Positions 26,457 through 35,111 of a DNA stretch of 58,511 bases are shown in pieces. The notes under the pieces were generated by a model. It was not told where the DNA came from, did no database searches, and worked only from the letters and a program-made list of their open reading frames with translations. Source of the stretch: Phycisphaerales bacterium (GTDB taxonomy: Bacteria; Planctomycetota; Phycisphaerae; Phycisphaerales; SM1A02); the NCBI GenBank assembly GCA_013003065.1, contig JABDLI010000212.1, positions 1-58,511 on the forward strand. The letters are read 5' to 3'. Both the position numbers and the translations under genes were made by a program. Position 1 is the stretch's first letter. Every line of letters begins with the position of its first letter.

Positions 26457-26481
26457 GCCCGGACGACAACCCGTTTTCCCC

Positions 26482-26514
26482 GGCGGCGGCGACCCTGCAA
26501 GGCTCGCCGCCGCC
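26482..26514 (+). terminator. rho-independent-like terminator of the sugar dehydrogenase gene
   Basis: A perfect 11-bp stem (GGCGGCGGCGA and its complement) with an 11-nt loop lies 25 nt after the stop. It is followed by GTCTTTCTTCC. Confidence 0.65.
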
Positions 26515-26574
26515 GTCTTTCTTCCACCGACGTCCGGTCACCCGCCGGGCCTCGATCGCCGATGGGGCATGTGA

Positions 26575-26580
26575 TATAGT
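26575..26580 (+). promoter_or_regulatory. candidate -10 box of tRNA-Ile
   Basis: TATAGT lies 11 nt before the first base of the tRNA, consistent with a very short precursor leader. The -35 region (TCGATC at about 26552) is weak. Confidence 0.4.
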
Positions 26581-26591
26581 CCCCCGCAACC

Positions 26592-26665
26592 GGGCTAGTA
26601 GCTCAGCTGGCTAGAGCGCACCCCTGATAAGGGTGAGGTCGGAGGTTCGAGTCCTCTCTGGCCCA
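26592..26665 (+). tRNA. tRNA-Ile (GAU anticodon)
   Basis: The 74-nt gene folds as a full cloverleaf. The acceptor stem GGGCTAG pairs with CTGGCCC (one G-U), the D-arm contains AGCTCAGCTGGCTAGAGC, the anticodon stem CACCC/GGGTG encloses loop CTGATAA with GAT at 26626-26628, and the T-arm has GGAGG-TTCGAGT-CCTCT. Discriminator base is A and the CCA tail is not encoded. It stands alone, outside an rRNA operon, with its own -10 and a strong terminator. Confidence 0.97.
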
Positions 26666-26672
26666 TTGAAAG

Positions 26673-26696
26673 CGGCCCCCCGCGTGCGGGGGGCCG
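26673..26696 (+). terminator. terminator of tRNA-Ile
   Basis: A perfect 10-bp stem (CGGCCCCCCG and its complement) with a CGTG loop begins 8 nt after the tRNA and is followed by TTGTCGT. Confidence 0.8.
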
Positions 26697-26706
26697 TTGT
26701 CGTGCG

Positions 26707-26802
26707 CGGTCGTGGGCACGGACACGGACACGGACGCGGACACGGACACGGACCCGGACACGGACTCGGCCGCGGCCGCGGCCGCGGTCACGGACGCGGC
26801 CC
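26707..26802. repeat. degenerate CGGACR hexamer array
   Basis: About 16 tandem copies of CGGACR-type hexamers lie between the tRNA terminator and the 3' end of the convergent epimerase gene. Unit and orientation are the same as in the array at 1031-1134. Confidence 0.8.
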
Positions 26803-26816
26803 CCGCCCCCGCACGT

Positions 26817-28001
26817 CTACCCTTCCCGCCCGTGCCACTCCGCCAGCACCGCCTGCTCCCGCTCCCGCGTGATCCCCGGTGCATTCTCCCCCGGCGTGTA
26901 CTCGTACCCGCGTTCGGCCTTCGCCTCCGGGAGCCAGCCGTCGAGCCAGGCGAGCGTGACGCGGATCGTGTCGTCGAGCGGGCGCGTGCGGAGGCCGGCC
27001 CGGCGCGCGCGTTCGACGCTCGTACAGTGAAAGCCCTTGTACTCACCCTTGGGGGGCAGCCACACGGGCATCTGCACCCAGCCGCCGATGTTGCGTTCGG
27101 AAAGGAAATCCGCATCGGCCCAGGTGAACGAAGCATCGGAGCCCGTCGTGACGCGGCACGCCTCCACCAGCTTTCCGATCGTCATGCCGCCGCCAACGGG
27201 GCCGTTGGTGTTGTAGATGCCGTGCAGACGCTCTTCCATCGCGAGGACCACGAAGTCGGCCACGTCCCGCACGTCGATGAACATGACGGGGTCGGTCGGG
27301 TTGCCGGGCGTCAGCACCTCGCCCCCGGCGCGGATGCGGTGGGGCCAGTACGTAAAGCGGTGGGTGCGGTCGCGAGGGCCCACGATGAGACCGGGCCGCA
27401 TGACGGTGGCCCGGCCGGGGAATGCCGCCTCCGCCGCGGCTTCGCTCCGCGCCTTCACGGCACCGTAGTGTGTCATGTCGTACGGGATGCGGTCGATTCC
27501 GGCCGCGATCTCGTCGGGCATGGTGGCCACGGGGTCACCCTCGGTGCGGCACGAGCTCGCCTCCGCGTACGCCGAGAGGCTGGAAATGTAGACGTACTGG
27601 TCGGCGGCTTTCGCCAGCATCGTGGCCGTCCGCTCGGTCCACTGGTGAACGCTGGCGGTGTCGATCACGACGTCCCACCGTCGGCCGGCCTCGACCTGCT
27701 CGCGCAGCGGCGTCAGGCCCGGACCTTCACCCTCGATGCGGTTGCCGATGATCGTCTCGACGTCGGCAAACAGATCTGGCCGGCGTCCCCGGTTGAAGAG
27801 CGTGAACGCGTGACCGCGGGCGCGGGCGAAACGCACGATGTGCGGGCCGAGAAAGCCGGTGCCGCCCAGGAAGAGGATCTTCAGCGGCCGTCGCGTGGGG
27901 CGATCGATCGGAGCGTCGTCGGCGAGCAGGCGACGAGCGGCAAACGCCGGGAGCGCGGCCGTGCCCGCACTCGCCAGGAGAAAGGTCCGTCGGGTTTCCA
28001 T
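26817..28001 (-). CDS. Tat-exported NAD-dependent epimerase/dehydratase (extended SDR)
   Basis: This 394-residue protein begins with a twin-arginine signal (TRRTFLLAS), so it is probably exported folded with its cofactor bound. The Rossmann motif GGTGFLG is at 46-52 and the catalytic Tyr-x3-Lys is Y179/K183 (HYGAVK). RPGLIVGPRDRTHRF and a VMFIDVRDVADFVV segment match planctomycete sugar-nucleotide-epimerase-like proteins of unproven substrate. GGAG lies 7 nt before the ATG. It follows the esterase-TPR gene by 21 nt, indicating an operon. Confidence 0.88.
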   Translation of the reverse strand: METRRTFLLASAGTAALPAFAARRLLADDAPIDRPTRRPLKILFLGGTGFLGPHIVRFARARGHAFTLFNRGRRPDLFADVETIIGNRIEGEGPGLTPLREQVEAGRRWDVVIDTASVHQWTERTATMLAKAADQYVYISSLSAYAEASSCRTEGDPVATMPDEIAAGIDRIPYDMTHYGAVKARSEAAAEAAFPGRATVMRPGLIVGPRDRTHRFTYWPHRIRAGGEVLTPGNPTDPVMFIDVRDVADFVVLAMEERLHGIYNTNGPVGGGMTIGKLVEACRVTTGSDASFTWADADFLSERNIGGWVQMPVWLPPKGEYKGFHCTSVERARRAGLRTRPLDDTIRVTLAWLDGWLPEAKAERGYEYTPGENAPGITREREQAVLAEWHGREG

Positions 28002-28022
28002 GGGGAGGCTCCGGGGAAGGCG

Positions 28023-29204
28023 TCAGTGATCCTGCGCGATGCCGAGCTTGGCGCGGAGACGCGCGGCGTTGCGTTCGTAGACGCGGAGGTTGCGATCCTT
28101 GTTCGCGATGCCGAGCGCCGCCGCCTGCTCGTACAGGTCGTACGCGATCGGCAGCTCGCCGACGTTCTCCAGGCACTCGGCCAGGCTGTCGTACACGTTG
28201 GCCGAATCGGGAAAGCGTTCGACGTTGGCCTCGAAGACGGCTTGGGCTTCCTCGTAGAGGTGCTGGCCCAGGAGCGCGTAGCCGAGCTGGTTGATGAGCA
28301 TCTCCGGCACGCCCATCTCGATCTGGAAACGCCGGGCGAGCGCGTCGTACCGCTCGTCGAGCGTGGCGACGTCGGTGACACCGGTCAGGTTCGACGCCCC
28401 GCGGACGGGCTGGAAATACTCACGCAACCCGTGGCCGATCGCGCTGAGCGGCACGGAGCCGTGGTCCTCCTCGGGGAACGCACCGGAACTCCACGTGAAG
28501 CGTTCGGGGGCGTGGGCGGTCAGCCGCTCCACGACCTGCGTGAACGGCGCGTTCATCTGCTCGCCCTCGTCTCCGATCGCGAGGTACAGGAAGCGATCGA
28601 ACAGCGGATGCTCGGCGGGGGCCGCCGCGAGGCGATCGACGAACTCGCCGTCCTCCCACCACAGGCTCGGGCTGAGCGCGAAGTAGCCGGAGAATGCATC
28701 GGGTTCTTCGATCAGCGTCTCGATCGCGAACAAGCCGCCGAGCGAATGGCCGACCAGGATGTTCAGCCCCGTGGTTCGGTACTCCTCGTCGATGAACGGT
28801 CGCAGCTCGTCGACCAGGAACCGGCGAAACGCGCCGCTGCCCACCGGCTCTCCGGATGGCGGCGTCATACGCGGCGGTGACATATCACGGCCGCGGTCGG
28901 TGTTGGCGACGCCGACGATGATCAGCGGAAGCGCGCGTCGCGTGCGTGCGAGGAATCGGCTCGTCCCCACCACGTGCGTGAAGTGGCTCGGGCCGTCGAG
29001 CAAGTAGAGGACACCGTACCGCTGCCCGCCGGTTTCGTAGCCCGGGGGGGTGGAGATGACGAGCTCGCGCATCTCGTCGAGCTGGGTCGACCGGATCGGC
29101 AGACGCTCGCCGATGGTGACGGGCTCAGGATCCTGTGCCGTCGCGACGCCGCCACCGGCGAAGATCGCGATCACGAGCACCAGACGGCCGACCTTCCTGT
29201 TCAT
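28023..29204 (-). CDS. secreted esterase (Esterase D/Fes-like alpha/beta hydrolase) with TPR tail
   Basis: This 393-residue protein has a signal peptide (about 1-23). An esterase-D-type hydrolase domain (about 30-280) follows, with nucleophile elbow GHSLGG (S154), oxyanion region LYLLDGPSHF and a probable catalytic His in EEDHGSVP. The C-terminal 110 residues are helical TPR-like repeats (YEEAQAVFEANVERFPDSAN). It resembles siderophore-esterase or general carboxylesterase proteins; the substrate is unknown. Start ATG 29204 has GAGGAG 7 nt upstream, while the ATG at 29237 adds a non-signal stretch. Confidence 0.85.
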   Translation of the reverse strand: MNRKVGRLVLVIAIFAGGGVATAQDPEPVTIGERLPIRSTQLDEMRELVISTPPGYETGGQRYGVLYLLDGPSHFTHVVGTSRFLARTRRALPLIIVGVANTDRGRDMSPPRMTPPSGEPVGSGAFRRFLVDELRPFIDEEYRTTGLNILVGHSLGGLFAIETLIEEPDAFSGYFALSPSLWWEDGEFVDRLAAAPAEHPLFDRFLYLAIGDEGEQMNAPFTQVVERLTAHAPERFTWSSGAFPEEDHGSVPLSAIGHGLREYFQPVRGASNLTGVTDVATLDERYDALARRFQIEMGVPEMLINQLGYALLGQHLYEEAQAVFEANVERFPDSANVYDSLAECLENVGELPIAYDLYEQAAALGIANKDRNLRVYERNAARLRAKLGIAQDH

Positions 29205-29297
29205 GCGGGATCTCCTCTCCCCGGGTCCGTCGGACAACGCCGGGGCTTCGATCGTTGTACCAGCCCTCGCCGCCGGCGTTGTGGTCCGCGGGCCGGA

Positions 29298-31304
29298 TCA
29301 GGGCCCGAAAGTCCCGGGGCCCGGCTTTTCGCGGCCGAGGAGGGCGAGCGTTCCGTTCGCCGAGACGATGGCGATCCGCTGTCCGTCCGCTGACCACGAG
29401 AGGTGGTACGCCGTGTCGGTCAACGGCCGCCGCATCAAGACGGTCTCGCCGTGCCGGCGATCGAGCAGCCACAGTCGATCGGTCGCCACGGCGACGCGAT
29501 CGCCGAAGACGGCGATGTGATTGACCCCGCGTTCGCCGGTGACGCACGCGAACTGCGCGGGGCCGCCGGAGGTGGCGTGCAACCGTACGACGCCGGCCGC
29601 ATCCCCCGTGAGCACTTCCGTGCCGGACGGTGCGAACGCAACGGCTTCGATCCGCGAACCGGTTCCGGCGAACGTCCCCACGAGCGCGCCCGTCTCCGCG
29701 TCGTACAACCGCGCGATTCCGTCCGTCCCGCCCGCGAGGACGCGTGTGCCGTCCGGACTGAACACGACCCGGGTGACCGAGACGCCGGGGAGCTCGATCC
29801 GATGAAGCGTGGTGACGGCCTCGACATCCCAGATCTGGAGGTGGCCGGCCGAGAGCGCCGCCCGTTTCCCGTCCGGGGCAAGTGCGCACGCGTAGACACC
29901 CGCCCCGGCGTCCAGCGTGGCGATCAGCGTCGGCGAGGGCATGGACCAGATCCGCGCCGTCTGATCCCAGGAGCACGTGATGAGACGCGTGCCCGAGCGG
30001 TCGAAACCTGCGCCGTGACACGAAGCGCCCGGATGGGCCTCCCAGGACACCCCTTCCGCTCCGGTGCGCGTGTCGTAGGTGCGCAACCACCCGTCGAAAC
30101 ATGTGACGGCGACCATGTTCCCGTCGGGCGCGAAGAGCGCGGAGTAGGTGCCGTCGGTGCCGGTATCGATCGCGAGGTGCGGCGTCTGCTTGGTCCTGCC
30201 GTCCCAGACCCGAACCGTCGCGTCCCGCCCGGTGGCCAGAAGCCGATCTCCCGCGGGCGTCCACGCCACACCGCGGACGGCGGCTTCGTGGCCGCGGAGC
30301 GTATCGAACTCGCTCCAGTCGGCGACCCGCCAGCGGCGGACGGTCTCGTCCCGCGCCCCCGACGCGAGCAACGCCCCGTCGGGGGAAAACGCGACCGCTT
30401 CGACGTGGTCGCCGTGACCACGCAGCGTCGCAATCAACCCACCGGTCTCGATGTCGAAGATCCGAACGGTCCGGTCCTTTGCCGCCGCGGCCACGATCGC
30501 GCCGTCGGGGCTGATCGCGATGTCGTTGACCGCGTTGTAGACACCCTCGTCGGGGAGCCGCAGCACCCGCTGCTCCACCCCGGTGGCGTCGAGCACGTGC
30601 ACCAGTCCGTCCCACGAGCCGGCGAGCAGATGGCTGCCGTCCGGCGTGAACCGAAGCGAGCTGAGCGGCTTGATACCGATCCGCCGGCGGAAACGCACCG
30701 CGTTGGTGGCCGGATCCCAGATCCAGACGACCCCGTGAACTTTTCCTTCCTCGTCGCGTTCCCACGCGCCCGTGGCGGCGGCACCGCCGGGGCCGAGCGT
30801 TGCGGCCGCGACGGCGGGGTTGGCGAGCGTGATCCGCGCGATCTCTTCTCCGGTCGCCGTGTCCCAGACCCGCGAGGTGACGTCGCGGGAGACGGTGATC
30901 AACCGATCGCCGCCGGGCCCGAACGCCGCTCGGTACACCGGACCGGCGTGGCCGTCAATGACACGACGGGGCGAAAGCGACGGCCAGTCCCGCAGCCAGA
31001 CCCGGTCGCCCTCGATCGTTGCCACCGTCGCGCCGTCGGGGGCGACCGCGATCCCGGTGGCGGGCGTGTCGATCGCGACGGTCTCGAGCGTCGTGTCGCT
31101 GACGTCCCGGAGGTACCGCCACTCCCAGTCGCGGTGGACGGTCGGCGCATCGTCGAGCCAGCGTCGAAGCTCGTTCGCCTCCCCGAGCCGCAACGCCTTC
31201 TCCGCCGCCGCCAGGTGCGCGCGGTAGGACCGAAATGCGGCGAGATCATCGCCCCCCGGAGGCGTGAGTGTCGTGGCGACGGCAACGATCATCGTCGTGA
31301 TCAC
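29298..31304 (-). CDS. WD40 repeat protein, third gene of the TetR operon
   Basis: This 668-residue protein is mostly WD40 blades, probably two propellers, with repeating FSPDG and VWD/IWD/RIFD signatures. A GHGDHVEAVAFSPDGALLAS blade is typical. The N-terminal 70 residues (ALRLGEANELRRWLDD, DWEWRYLR) match the linker that joins kinase and WD40 parts in many planctomycete Ser/Thr kinases, but no kinase domain is present. The start is a GTG overlapping the upstream stop by 4 nt (GTGA). A weak hydrophobic N terminus may direct export. It is probably a protein-interaction scaffold. Confidence 0.85.
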   Translation of the reverse strand: MITTMIVAVATTLTPPGGDDLAAFRSYRAHLAAAEKALRLGEANELRRWLDDAPTVHRDWEWRYLRDVSDTTLETVAIDTPATGIAVAPDGATVATIEGDRVWLRDWPSLSPRRVIDGHAGPVYRAAFGPGGDRLITVSRDVTSRVWDTATGEEIARITLANPAVAAATLGPGGAAATGAWERDEEGKVHGVVWIWDPATNAVRFRRRIGIKPLSSLRFTPDGSHLLAGSWDGLVHVLDATGVEQRVLRLPDEGVYNAVNDIAISPDGAIVAAAAKDRTVRIFDIETGGLIATLRGHGDHVEAVAFSPDGALLASGARDETVRRWRVADWSEFDTLRGHEAAVRGVAWTPAGDRLLATGRDATVRVWDGRTKQTPHLAIDTGTDGTYSALFAPDGNMVAVTCFDGWLRTYDTRTGAEGVSWEAHPGASCHGAGFDRSGTRLITCSWDQTARIWSMPSPTLIATLDAGAGVYACALAPDGKRAALSAGHLQIWDVEAVTTLHRIELPGVSVTRVVFSPDGTRVLAGGTDGIARLYDAETGALVGTFAGTGSRIEAVAFAPSGTEVLTGDAAGVVRLHATSGGPAQFACVTGERGVNHIAVFGDRVAVATDRLWLLDRRHGETVLMRRPLTDTAYHLSWSADGQRIAIVSANGTLALLGREKPGPGTFGP

Positions 31305-31801
31305 GGCTGCTCTCCCTTCTGCGATGCGGGTGGGGTCCGCTCGATCACGGTGCCATGCTCGTCGAAGAACGTGAGCGTGCCCCGGCGGTCCTTGAGGTAC
31401 AGAACCGCCGCGCCCTTGCTCGCGTCACCGTGGAGGGCGATTCCCCCGCCGCCGTGCGCGAACAGGGCCGTGCCCACGCGAATGACGCCCGCGTCGTCCA
31501 GGAGCAGCATCGCGGTCTGGCTGTCATCGTGTACGTACGCCGACCGCACGCGGCCTTCCGCGTCGCGCAGGAAGAACCCGGCCGAGCCGTCTTCGTCGGT
31601 GCCGATCTCGGCGCGGACCCGATTCTCCTGATCGACCATCCGGATGGTGCGGGCGGTGAGCACGTCCGCCGGCGGCGCTCCGGGTCCGGCCCACGCGGCG
31701 ACACCGGCGATGCCGACGACGAGGGCGGCGATCGTCAGTCGGCGGTTCGCCCGTTCGAGGCGGCGGACCCGCGTGATGAGTTCGGCGTCGGGTGCAATCA
31801 T
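31301..31801 (-). CDS. small membrane-anchored protein, second gene of the TetR operon
   Basis: This 166-residue protein of unknown function has an acidic/basic N-terminal helix (ELITRVRRLERANRR), one membrane segment (about 22-40) and an external domain made of short beta repeats (RTIRMVDQENRVRAEIGTD, GFFLRDAEGRVRSAYV, LLLDDAGVIRVGTAL). AAGGAG lies 8 nt before the ATG, which overlaps the tetR-type stop by 4 nt. Its stop overlaps the WD40 start in turn, so the three genes are translationally coupled. Confidence 0.8.
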   Translation of the reverse strand: MIAPDAELITRVRRLERANRRLTIAALVVGIAGVAAWAGPGAPPADVLTARTIRMVDQENRVRAEIGTDEDGSAGFFLRDAEGRVRSAYVHDDSQTAMLLLDDAGVIRVGTALFAHGGGGIALHGDASKGAAVLYLKDRRGTLTFFDEHGTVIERTPPASQKGEQP

Positions 31802-32475
31802 CGGGGGCTCCTTGGTCGGCGGAGGCCGGTTGGGGTCGTTGTCGAGTCCGGCGCCGGGCGACCCGTCGCCTGGGCGACGAGACGATCGACGTAGTCGCGG
31901 AGATGCGCGACCGCCGCGTCGTAGGCGGCGAAGTCGCGATGGGTGCGGGCAAGCATGACGGCGCCCTCCATCGTCGTCAGGACGAAGACGGCCAACGAGC
32001 GCGGATCGACCTCGTCGGGCAGGCGGGCGGACGCGGCCTGGAAACACTCCGCCACGGCGTCCATCCAGTTGTCGAAGTTGGCCGCCAGCAGGGGCCGAAT
32101 GCCCGGGTGCGACTCTGCGAGCTCGATCGCCAGGTTCCCGATCGGGCAGCCGTGGGAGAACTCCGTCATCGCTAGCATCTGGCGGTAGCCGTCGAGCAGA
32201 CCGAACACCCGCTCGAGCGGATCGTCGAGCCGCGACCAGATGGGATCGAGCACCTCCGATCGCAAGAGCCGAAGTCGCTCCTCCAGCGTGGCCGCCAGGA
32301 GATCCTCCTTCGTCGGGAAGAAGTGGTAGAGCGACCCCGGCAGCAATCCCGCCCGCCGGGCGATCTGGGCGAGCCCGGTGTTGGCGTAGCCCTGAAAGGT
32401 GAAGAGCTCCATCGCCGCCTCGACGAGACGCTCGCGGCTGGACAAGGCACGGGATGGAGCTTCTTGGTTGGTCAA
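31798..32475 (-). CDS. TetR/AcrR-family repressor
   Basis: This 225-residue regulator has a standard TetR DNA-binding domain (about 12-60: LVEAAMELFTFQGYANTGLA, then GSLYHFFPTKEDLL). Its ligand domain has HGCPIGNLAIELAE, as in the LmrA/YxaF subgroup. The start shown is a TTG lying inside a perfect palindrome and lacking a Shine-Dalgarno; TTG at codon 11 is an alternative. It heads a coupled operon with a membrane protein and a WD40 protein and diverges from a secreted prolyl oligopeptidase. The palindrome could let it control both directions. Confidence 0.9.
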   Translation of the reverse strand: MTNQEAPSRALSSRERLVEAAMELFTFQGYANTGLAQIARRAGLLPGSLYHFFPTKEDLLAATLEERLRLLRSEVLDPIWSRLDDPLERVFGLLDGYRQMLAMTEFSHGCPIGNLAIELAESHPGIRPLLAANFDNWMDAVAECFQAASARLPDEVDPRSLAVFVLTTMEGAVMLARTHRDFAAYDAAVAHLRDYVDRLVAQATGRPAPDSTTTPTGLRRPRSPR

Positions 32476-32484
32476 CCAACCAAG
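32463..32484. promoter_or_regulatory. palindromic operator of the TetR-type repressor
   Basis: A perfect 22-bp inverted repeat has 10-nt arms (CTTGGTTGGT and ACCAACCAAG) around a CA centre. It spans the TTG start of the TetR gene in the divergent gap with the prolyl oligopeptidase gene. Size and symmetry fit a TetR operator and autoregulation. Confidence 0.7.
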
Positions 32485-32653
32485 TAGATCGACTCAGGAC
32501 ACTGCTGTCAACCCGCTGGGCCGGGATTTCACCGCCGGGGGCGTCGCACCGGGTCCGATGCGGTATCACCGGAGGCTACCTTTCCCCAGAGACGCTCGCC
32601 GTGGGCCACGCTCTGCGGTTCGTGACAACGCTCGCTCCCCGGGAGACGACCCG

Positions 32654-34810
32654 ATGATGATCAAGCTCACGCCCGCGTTCGCGTGGCTCGTGGCGCTCTC
32701 GATCGGCCTGACCTCGTCGGCCGGACCGCCGGTGACGACGCCACGCGACACGGTGATCGACACGATGCACGGGGTCGAGGTGCCGGATCCCTACCGCTGG
32801 ATGGAATCCGAATCATCCACGCTGACGGCATGGGTGAACGCACAGGACGGTTTCTTTCGGTCGTTCGTCGACGGCGTGCCGATTCGCGACGCCATTGTCG
32901 ATCGGATCGCGGAGATCGGGGAGTTCGATTCGGTCAGCCCACCGACGCGCGCGGGGAACCGATGGTTCTCCTGGCACACGCCGGCCGACCGCGCGCGGGG
33001 GATGCTCATGGTGCGTGAGGGGGCGGCGGACGCACCGGCGCGGGTGCTCGTCGACCCCGAAGCGTTTTTTCCGTTGGACACGATGCGGTTGACCGGGATG
33101 ACGCCAAGCCCCGACGGCACGCACGTGGTCATCGCCTGCGACGACGGCGCCGGCACGTGGGGTGAGCTGCGTCTACTCGACGTCGACAGCGGTCGCGAAC
33201 GGCCGGAGCGGCTCACCGGCATCAGCGGGCCGACCGGTTTCCCCGGCGTGCGGTGGCTGGGTGACGGAACGGCTTTCGTCTACTGGCACTTCGACGTTCG
33301 CGATGCGCGGGGGACGCGGACCGTCGCGTTGCGCAATCCGAAGCTCCGGCTTCATGTGCCGGGTACGCCGCAGTCGGAGGATCCGGTGCTCGCGGCCGAC
33401 ACCGGGGATCCCACGCGGCTCATCCGCACGTTCGACATCACGAACGATGATCGTTTCCTGGTCTACTCGGTGATCGACAAGGGGACGCGTCACACGACGC
33501 TGCACGCCCTCGCCTTCGACGATGCGGACGCCGGTCCGATCACCCTCGCGCGGGACGAGGCGACCTTCGGCTACATCGGCAGCCGCGGATCCCGTTTGAT
33601 GTATCGCACCGATGCCGGGGCCCCCAACTTCCGCGTGATCGGCATCGATCTCGACGACCCGGCGCCGGAACGCTGGATCGATGTCATTCCCGAGGGCGAG
33701 AACCAGATCGCCGCCGTGTGGCAGACGGCCGATCGGCTCATCGTCAACGAGCAACGCGACGTCAAGCCGGTCTTGCGTGTCCATGATCTCGACGGGCGAT
33801 TCCTTCGCGAAGCGCAGCTCCCCGGGATCGGCGGGGTCGGGGTGACGGCGTCGCGTCGTCACAGCGACGTGTACTACCGGTTCGGTGTTCTCTTCGACCC
33901 GATGACCATCTACACGCTCGACACGGAGACGGGAGCGAGCACGCTTTATCATCGACCCGCGCTCGCGTTCGATCCCGAGGCCTTCGTGGTCGAGCAGGTC
34001 TTCTACGAGAGCTTCGACGGTACGCGGGTGCCGATGTTCATCGCTCGCCGCCGCGACCTCCAGCCCGACGGAACCCACCCGCTCTGGATGTACGGTTACG
34101 GGCACGGTGGTTGGTCGGCGTTCCCGTGGTTCCAGCCGCATCTCGTGGCGTGGCTGGAGATGGGCGGCTTCTACGCATTGCCCGGCATTCGCGGCGGCGG
34201 CGAGTACGGGGCCGCGTGGCGTGACGCGGGGATGGCGCGGCAGAAGCCGAACGCGATCGGCGATTATCTGGCGGCGGGGGAGTGGCTGATCGAAAACGGG
34301 TACGCGTCACGCGACGGTCTTGTCGCGAACGGCGGCAGCGCGAGCGGATTCCTGCCCGTCGTCGCCACCAACCGGCGGCCCGACCTCTTCGGTGCCGCCG
34401 TCGTCGATTGGCCGTTTCTCGACATGCTCCGGTATCACCACTTCGCGTCCGGCTTCACGCGATCGTTCGGGTCGCCCGACGATCCCGTCGACTTCGCGGT
34501 CTTGCACGCGTACTCGCCGTACCACAACATCGAGGAGGGCACGTGCTATCCGCCGACGCTCGTCGCCGTGGGTGAACGCGATCTCACGACGCCGCCGCTG
34601 CACGGGTACAAGTACATCGCTGCGCTCCAGCACGCGCAGGCGTGCGAGAGGCCCGCGATGATCCAGATGATCCGCGACGCCGGACATTACTCCTACGGCA
34701 CGACGCCGGAGCAGCGTCGCGGTTCGTTCGCGGATCAGATCGCGTTTCTCATTCGGGCGCTCGAGCTGCCGTTCCGGCCGCCGGTTTCGGGGAACGCCGG
34801 AGCGCGGTAG
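32654..34810 (+). CDS. secreted prolyl oligopeptidase (S9A family)
   Basis: This 718-residue serine peptidase has a signal peptide (about 1-24), an N-terminal S9 propeller starting with the family phrase VEVPDPYRWMES (41-52), and an alpha/beta-hydrolase domain (about 445-718). The catalytic triad is S562 in GGSASG, D643 in VGERDLTTPP and H678 in DAGHYSYG; GGEYGAAWRDAG is also a family hallmark. It should cut short proline-containing peptides outside the cytoplasm. The usual GGSNGG elbow reads GGSASG here, a mild departure. GGGAG lies 8 nt before the first of two adjacent ATGs. Confidence 0.9.
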   Translation: MMIKLTPAFAWLVALSIGLTSSAGPPVTTPRDTVIDTMHGVEVPDPYRWMESESSTLTAWVNAQDGFFRSFVDGVPIRDAIVDRIAEIGEFDSVSPPTRAGNRWFSWHTPADRARGMLMVREGAADAPARVLVDPEAFFPLDTMRLTGMTPSPDGTHVVIACDDGAGTWGELRLLDVDSGRERPERLTGISGPTGFPGVRWLGDGTAFVYWHFDVRDARGTRTVALRNPKLRLHVPGTPQSEDPVLAADTGDPTRLIRTFDITNDDRFLVYSVIDKGTRHTTLHALAFDDADAGPITLARDEATFGYIGSRGSRLMYRTDAGAPNFRVIGIDLDDPAPERWIDVIPEGENQIAAVWQTADRLIVNEQRDVKPVLRVHDLDGRFLREAQLPGIGGVGVTASRRHSDVYYRFGVLFDPMTIYTLDTETGASTLYHRPALAFDPEAFVVEQVFYESFDGTRVPMFIARRRDLQPDGTHPLWMYGYGHGGWSAFPWFQPHLVAWLEMGGFYALPGIRGGGEYGAAWRDAGMARQKPNAIGDYLAAGEWLIENGYASRDGLVANGGSASGFLPVVATNRRPDLFGAAVVDWPFLDMLRYHHFASGFTRSFGSPDDPVDFAVLHAYSPYHNIEEGTCYPPTLVAVGERDLTTPPLHGYKYIAALQHAQACERPAMIQMIRDAGHYSYGTTPEQRRGSFADQIAFLIRALELPFRPPVSGNAGAR

Positions 34811-34821
34811 CTCGCGGGGGG

Positions 34822-35080
34822 GTCCGCGAGCGGGTCCGCGTCCGGGTCCGTGTCCGGGTCCGCGTCCGCGTCCGGGTCCGTGTCCGCGTCCGTGTCCGTG
34901 TCCGTGCCCGTGTCCGCGTCCGTGTCCGCGTCTGTGTCCGGGTCCGGGCCCGCGACCGCTACCGTGTCCGTGTCCGTGCCCGTGTCCGTGTCCGTGCCCG
35001 CGTCCGTGTCCGTGCCCGTGTCCGCGTCCGCGTCCGTGCCCGTGTCCGCGTCCGTGTCCGGGTCCGGGTCCGCGTCCGTG
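34822..35080. repeat. long GTCCGY hexamer array
   Basis: Roughly 43 tandem copies of GTCCGY, the complement of the CGGACR unit elsewhere, fill almost the whole 301-nt gap before the membrane protein gene and end about 30 nt before its start. The gap holds no gene. Variants GCCCGT and GTCCGG are interspersed. Confidence 0.85.
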
Positions 35081-35099
35081 TTTCGTCCGCCCGGCCTGC

Positions 35100-35105
35100 T
35101 ACATT
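35100..35105 (+). promoter_or_regulatory. candidate -10 box, leaderless gene
   Basis: TACATT ends 6 nt before the ATG at 35112, where no Shine-Dalgarno is visible. Transcription would start almost at the initiation codon, immediately downstream of the hexamer array. Confidence 0.35.
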
Positions 35106-35111
35106 CCCCCT

